Of a DNA stretch of 64,000 nucleotides, positions 61,217 through 64,000 are shown one piece after another (the first letter of the stretch is position 1; the number at the start of each line of letters is the position of its first letter). The stretch comes from Paenibacillus sp. LHD-117. Its GTDB lineage: Bacteria > Bacillota > Bacilli > Paenibacillales > Paenibacillaceae. Location: NCBI RefSeq assembly GCF_030929555.1, contig NZ_JAVFVT010000018.1:62001-126000 (forward strand). Reading direction: 5' to 3'. Below the pieces are notes generated by a model that ran no database searches, was not told where the DNA came from, and was given only the letters and a program-made list of their open reading frames with translations. Position numbers and translations under genes: made by a program.

Positions 61217-62109
61217 TTGTCATTACCCCCCAATAATTTTGGCGAAGAGATGATGATCCGCTCCCCGTCGAATTCCATCGTTGCTTTGTCCTTAATGCCT
61301 ATCGCGGTCAAATATTCCTTCGGCACTTGCAACCGCCCCACCCGATCGACGACGACATACGCTTCGTGCACGCCCGATAACCCTTTGGCGGACGGCAGCT
61401 CCGCATCACCTCCGTCAAGCCCGATATTCGGATTGCGTTTGATGAATTCCGTGCTCGTCAGACCGTCGCGGATCGCGACGACCCGGTCCACCTTGCTCGC
61501 GAGGGTCATGTCGTGCGTGACAATGACGATCGTAACGCCGAGCTCGCGGTTCAGCGTCCGGAAGATGCCCATGATGAGATCCGAAGTCGCGGTATCGACG
61601 GAGCCCGTCGGCTCATCCGCGAGCAGAAGCTTCGGTCGATTCGATAACGAAATCGCGATGGCGACCCGCTGCTGTTCACCGCCCGACAGCTGATGGAGCT
61701 TGTTGAGCATGCGCTCCTTCAGTCCGACCCACTCCAGCAGCTGTTTTGCGTAGTCGCGGTCGACCTTGCCGGATAACATCATCGGCATTTCGACGTTCTC
61801 CAGCGCCGTTAAGTAAGGGAGCAAGTTTCTTGCGTTGTTCTGCCAGATGAAGCCGACGGTTTCCCGCTTGTATTGAACAAGCTCCTCTTCCGAAATCTTG
61901 AGCAGATCCCATGGGCCGACTTTCACTTGGCCGGCGGAAGGGCGGTCGAGGCCGCCGAGCGTGTTGAGCAGCGTCGACTTGCCGCTGCCGCTATTGCCGA
62001 TGATGGCCATCAGCTCGCCTTCCTCGACCGTCAGGTTGAGCCCCTGGAGCGCTACGACTTCAAGATCGTCGGTTTTAAAAATTTTAACTAACCCTTCGCA
62101 ATGAATCAT
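61213..62109 (-). CDS. ABC transporter ATPase (LolD/MacB type) with AbrB-like C-terminus
   Basis: The 298-residue protein has a full ATPase domain (about 1-225): Walker A GNSGSGKSTLLNTLGG, LSGGEQQRVAIAISLSNRPK signature, and Walker B LLLADEPTGSVD with H-loop VTHDM. About 25 linker residues follow, then about 250-290 looks like an AbrB/SpoVT-like swapped-hairpin domain (VVVDRVGRLQVPKEYLTAIG). LolD/MacB-type ATPases work with FtsX-like permeases. The ATPase starts six bases after the permease stop and overlaps the lipoprotein start. Confidence 0.9.
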   Translation of the reverse strand: MIHCEGLVKIFKTDDLEVVALQGLNLTVEEGELMAIIGNSGSGKSTLLNTLGGLDRPSAGQVKVGPWDLLKISEEELVQYKRETVGFIWQNNARNLLPYLTALENVEMPMMLSGKVDRDYAKQLLEWVGLKERMLNKLHQLSGGEQQRVAIAISLSNRPKLLLADEPTGSVDTATSDLIMGIFRTLNRELGVTIVIVTHDMTLASKVDRVVAIRDGLTSTEFIKRNPNIGLDGGDAELPSAKGLSGVHEAYVVVDRVGRLQVPKEYLTAIGIKDKATMEFDGERIIISSPKLLGGNDK

Positions 62110-62115
62110 TGGCCG

Positions 62116-63999
62116 TTAACGCTCCTCTCCCATTTTGACCGCTTGATGGACTTTCAATCTGCGAATATGCAGGAAAAGCAGCATAGCGCCGACGATCATC
62201 ATGAAACCGACGACGTAGAACAGCTGGTTCGTGTCGCTCGCCTCGAAGACGACCCGGAACGGAGGCACCGTCTCCGCCACGTTGTCGGCCGTCTGCAGGA
62301 ACGGCAGGAAGATCAAACTGACGACCTTGCCGATCAGAATGCCGAGACCGATCGCGAGCCCCGCGGTGAACAACTGCTCGAGCAAGAGCATGCCCGTCAA
62401 TTGTTTGCGCGACAATCCCATCGCGCGCAGGACGCCGAATTGCACGACGCGCCCCGATAGATTGAAGAACCAATAAAGAATGTACCCGGCAAGCGTGATG
62501 ACGACGGAGACGAGAAACCCGAGACTCAAGATGCCGAATACGCCACCTCTCGTCGGATGTTTCGATTGCGTGATGAGCTCGGTCCGGACATCGTCCACCG
62601 ACGCAAGCTCGATGCCTTCCTTCTGGAGCTTCTCGACGATCGGCGCGACAAGCGCGTCCGGCTTCATCTTCAGCCATACCTCGTAAGGCATGATCGGGAG
62701 CTGATCGTAAATATAGTCCAAGTTCGTAATGATGAACGGCGATTTGTCCGGATATTGACTTGGCCAGTACGGCAGGATGCCGACGACCGAGAAGTCGATC
62801 ATGCCGTCGGTGAAGCCGACGGATACGGTATCGCCCAGCTTCAGCTGGTACTTCTCTGCGACCCCTGTCGGTATGATGGCCGCGTGTTCGGATAATCCCA
62901 GATTCGCCAAGTAACGGAACGGATGAACGGGGTACAGATCGTCTCGGAACCATGCCACTTTGGAGAAATCATTGTTGTCGACGCCCAGAATCGTACCTTG
63001 GCCGATCGACTTGCCCGAGATGACGACGTTGCCTTTGGCTTTCAATACGCGAGCGGCCGCTTCCACGCCGTCAAGCGTACGGAAAATTTCGAACGGCGGT
63101 TCATTGTACAGAATGCGGGTCGGAACACCGCCGCCGTTACCGCCGCCGCCATTGCCTCCCCCGCCGTTGCCACCTCCGTTGCCTCCTCCATTGCCGCCTC
63201 CGTTACCGCCTCCGTTGCCTCCTCCATTGCCTCCGCCACCGCCATTGCCTCCAGTAGGCGGCGTCACTTCGGCGGTTCCGTCCCATACGGTCTGAATAAT
63301 GACATCCGATCCGTACTTATATAAGGTGCGTTCGGTGGAGTTCAGATCGATCGTACGGGCGGCCGAAGCGTTGTACACGCCTAGTCCCAGAGTTAGCACG
63401 AGCAGGATCATGAGCGGATAATACCCTTTGGACGATCGCGACAGCTGTGTCAGCGTCAAGTACAGCGGCACCGGCAGGAACTTGCGGCCGAGCCAATTGA
63501 ACAGCTTAAGCAGCCAAGGGAACAGTCTCAGGAAGAACAGCCCCAGCGCGAAGATCGCGAGCGCCGGCACGAAGAACAGGAACGGCTGAACGTTCAGCTG
63601 ATCCGTCGTCATGCCCGTCTGGAACGTCAGCATCTGGCGTTCGTTAAACATATACCAGCCATAACCAGCCGCCGCCAGCAGCAGCACGTCGAGGAACCAG
63701 CGCTGCCAGGCCGGCTTGCGATCCGAACGCGCGAGCTCCTGCTTGTAGCTCACGATGGACGAGCGGGCATAGATCACGGCCGGGATGACCGTTGCCAGAA
63801 TGGCGAGCAGCACCGCGGCGCAGCCGGCGATGATCGCTTCCGTCGAAAAGCCGACCGGTATCGACTTCCGGTTGACGAAGGACAGGAAGCCGTTAGCGGA
63901 GCCGATGCTCTTCGCCATGAACCAGCCGATGAACGGTCCCGTCGCAAGCGCGACGGCGCCTAGCAGCAGCCCTTCCAGCAGATAGATCCAGATGATCTG
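62116..63999 (-). CDS. FtsX/MacB-type ABC permease, 5' part outside window
   Basis: The visible 627 residues are the C-terminal part of a large permease; the frame is open through the right edge, starting in a membrane helix (LLEGLLLGAVALATGPFIG). It has several helices, a large extracellular region with MacB-periplasmic-type segments (VSVGFTDGMIDFSVVGILP), and the FtsX core near the end (FGVLRAMGLSRKQLTGML and FMMIVGAMLLFLHIRRLKV). In the extracellular region about 40 residues of Gly/Asn repeats interrupt the fold (about 63125-63250). It is the first of three co-directional genes. Confidence 0.85.
   Translation of the reverse strand, partial: QIIWIYLLEGLLLGAVALATGPFIGWFMAKSIGSANGFLSFVNRKSIPVGFSTEAIIAGCAAVLLAILATVIPAVIYARSSIVSYKQELARSDRKPAWQRWFLDVLLLAAAGYGWYMFNERQMLTFQTGMTTDQLNVQPFLFFVPALAIFALGLFFLRLFPWLLKLFNWLGRKFLPVPLYLTLTQLSRSSKGYYPLMILLVLTLGLGVYNASAARTIDLNSTERTLYKYGSDVIIQTVWDGTAEVTPPTGGNGGGGGNGGGNGGGNGGGNGGGNGGGNGGGGNGGGGNGGGVPTRILYNEPPFEIFRTLDGVEAAARVLKAKGNVVISGKSIGQGTILGVDNNDFSKVAWFRDDLYPVHPFRYLANLGLSEHAAIIPTGVAEKYQLKLGDTVSVGFTDGMIDFSVVGILPYWPSQYPDKSPFIITNLDYIYDQLPIMPYEVWLKMKPDALVAPIVEKLQKEGIELASVDDVRTELITQSKHPTRGGVFGILSLGFLVSVVITLAGYILYWFFNLSGRVVQFGVLRAMGLSRKQLTGMLLLEQLFTAGLAIGLGILIGKVVSLIFLPFLQTADNVAETVPPFRVVFEASDTNQLFYVVGFMMIVGAMLLFLHIRRLKVHQAVKMGEER
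63125..63252. repeat. Low-complexity Gly/Asn-coding repeat
   Basis: Inside the FtsX permease gene the coding strand reads a run of GGN, GGGN and GGGGN units with a period near 12 bp. It looks like a minisatellite generated by slipped replication; units differ at third positions (for example CCGCCGTTG and CCTCCATTG on the plus strand). Confidence 0.85.
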
Positions 64000-64000
64000 T

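Noticed and set aside
63125..63252. CRISPR-like regularity of the 12-bp repeat
   Set aside because: Units are too short, have no spacers and are in frame with the permease coding sequence.
62923..63324. Open frames rich in Ala/Ser or Pro opposite the FtsX permease repeat
   Set aside because: They are translations of the low-complexity repeat on the other strand or in other frames, not genes.
1..64000. Prophage, insertion sequence or CRISPR system
   Set aside because: No transposase, integrase, phage structural or Cas-like protein was recognised in any frame, and no terminal inverted repeats with duplications were seen.

Overview
The window is chromosomal DNA from a Gram-positive, low-to-moderate-GC firmicute, most likely Paenibacillaceae (Paenibacillus or a close relative such as Cohnella). 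The case rests on Bacillus-type housekeeping genes (ylbF/ylbG, ylaN, yugN, floT/nfeD, ccpA, acsA/acuA/acuC, yktB, yjcG, yrzB-like), an SLH-domain surface protein, several lipoproteins with copper-amine-oxidase or lamin-tail domains, and strong GGAGG ribosome-binding sites. I see no phage, insertion sequence, CRISPR array or plasmid module. This is ordinary core genome with lineage-specific small genes.

Layout. 1-8 kb: 3' end of rqcH, a PHP phosphoesterase overlapping a LysR regulator, ylbG-ylbF, and a two-gene operon of an XPB-type helicase and its helicase-associated partner. 8-17 kb: a surface nuclease lipoprotein, an M20 amidohydrolase, yugN-ftsW, then a minus-strand series of Asp23-like, ylaN, a degenerate HPr-like protein, an M29 aminopeptidase, a lipoprotein and a GAF-GGDEF diguanylate cyclase. 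17-24 kb: rpsD with a long leader, nfeD-floT, and a class A PBP with two C-terminal FN3 domains. 24-30 kb: acetate activation (acsA against acuA-acuC), mtnN and ccpA. 30-41 kb: VanZ, a DJ-1/PfpI protein, Enzyme I with a sugar EIICBA but no HPr, aroK-aroA, gndA and yktB. 41-50 kb: an RND exporter, an MFS exporter, speA, small conserved proteins and a metallo-beta-lactamase-fold hydrolase. 50-59 kb: many small genes, pncA-pncB NAD salvage, an L,D-transpeptidase, an SLH/PrcB-like protein, ung and four tRNA genes (Val; then fMet, Ile2 and Leu clustered). 59-64 kb: yjcG and a three-gene ABC operon, cut by the right edge, that joins an FtsX/MacB-type permease, an ATPase with an AbrB-like tail and a sugar-type solute-binding lipoprotein.

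Links between genes. Carbon control is concentrated here: Enzyme I, EIICBA, CcpA, an HPr-like protein keeping the Ser46 region but lacking the His15 segment, and acetyl-CoA synthetase with its acetyltransferase/deacetylase pair and cre-like boxes over its start. Cell-envelope genes (ftsW, PBP, floT/nfeD, L,D-transpeptidase, SLH protein) are spread through the window.

The least conventional items are the hybrid ABC operon at the right end, the HPr-like protein, the Cys-rich tail of YlbF, and several small ORFs with strong ribosome-binding sites. All functional calls are from reading the sequence; no database search was run.
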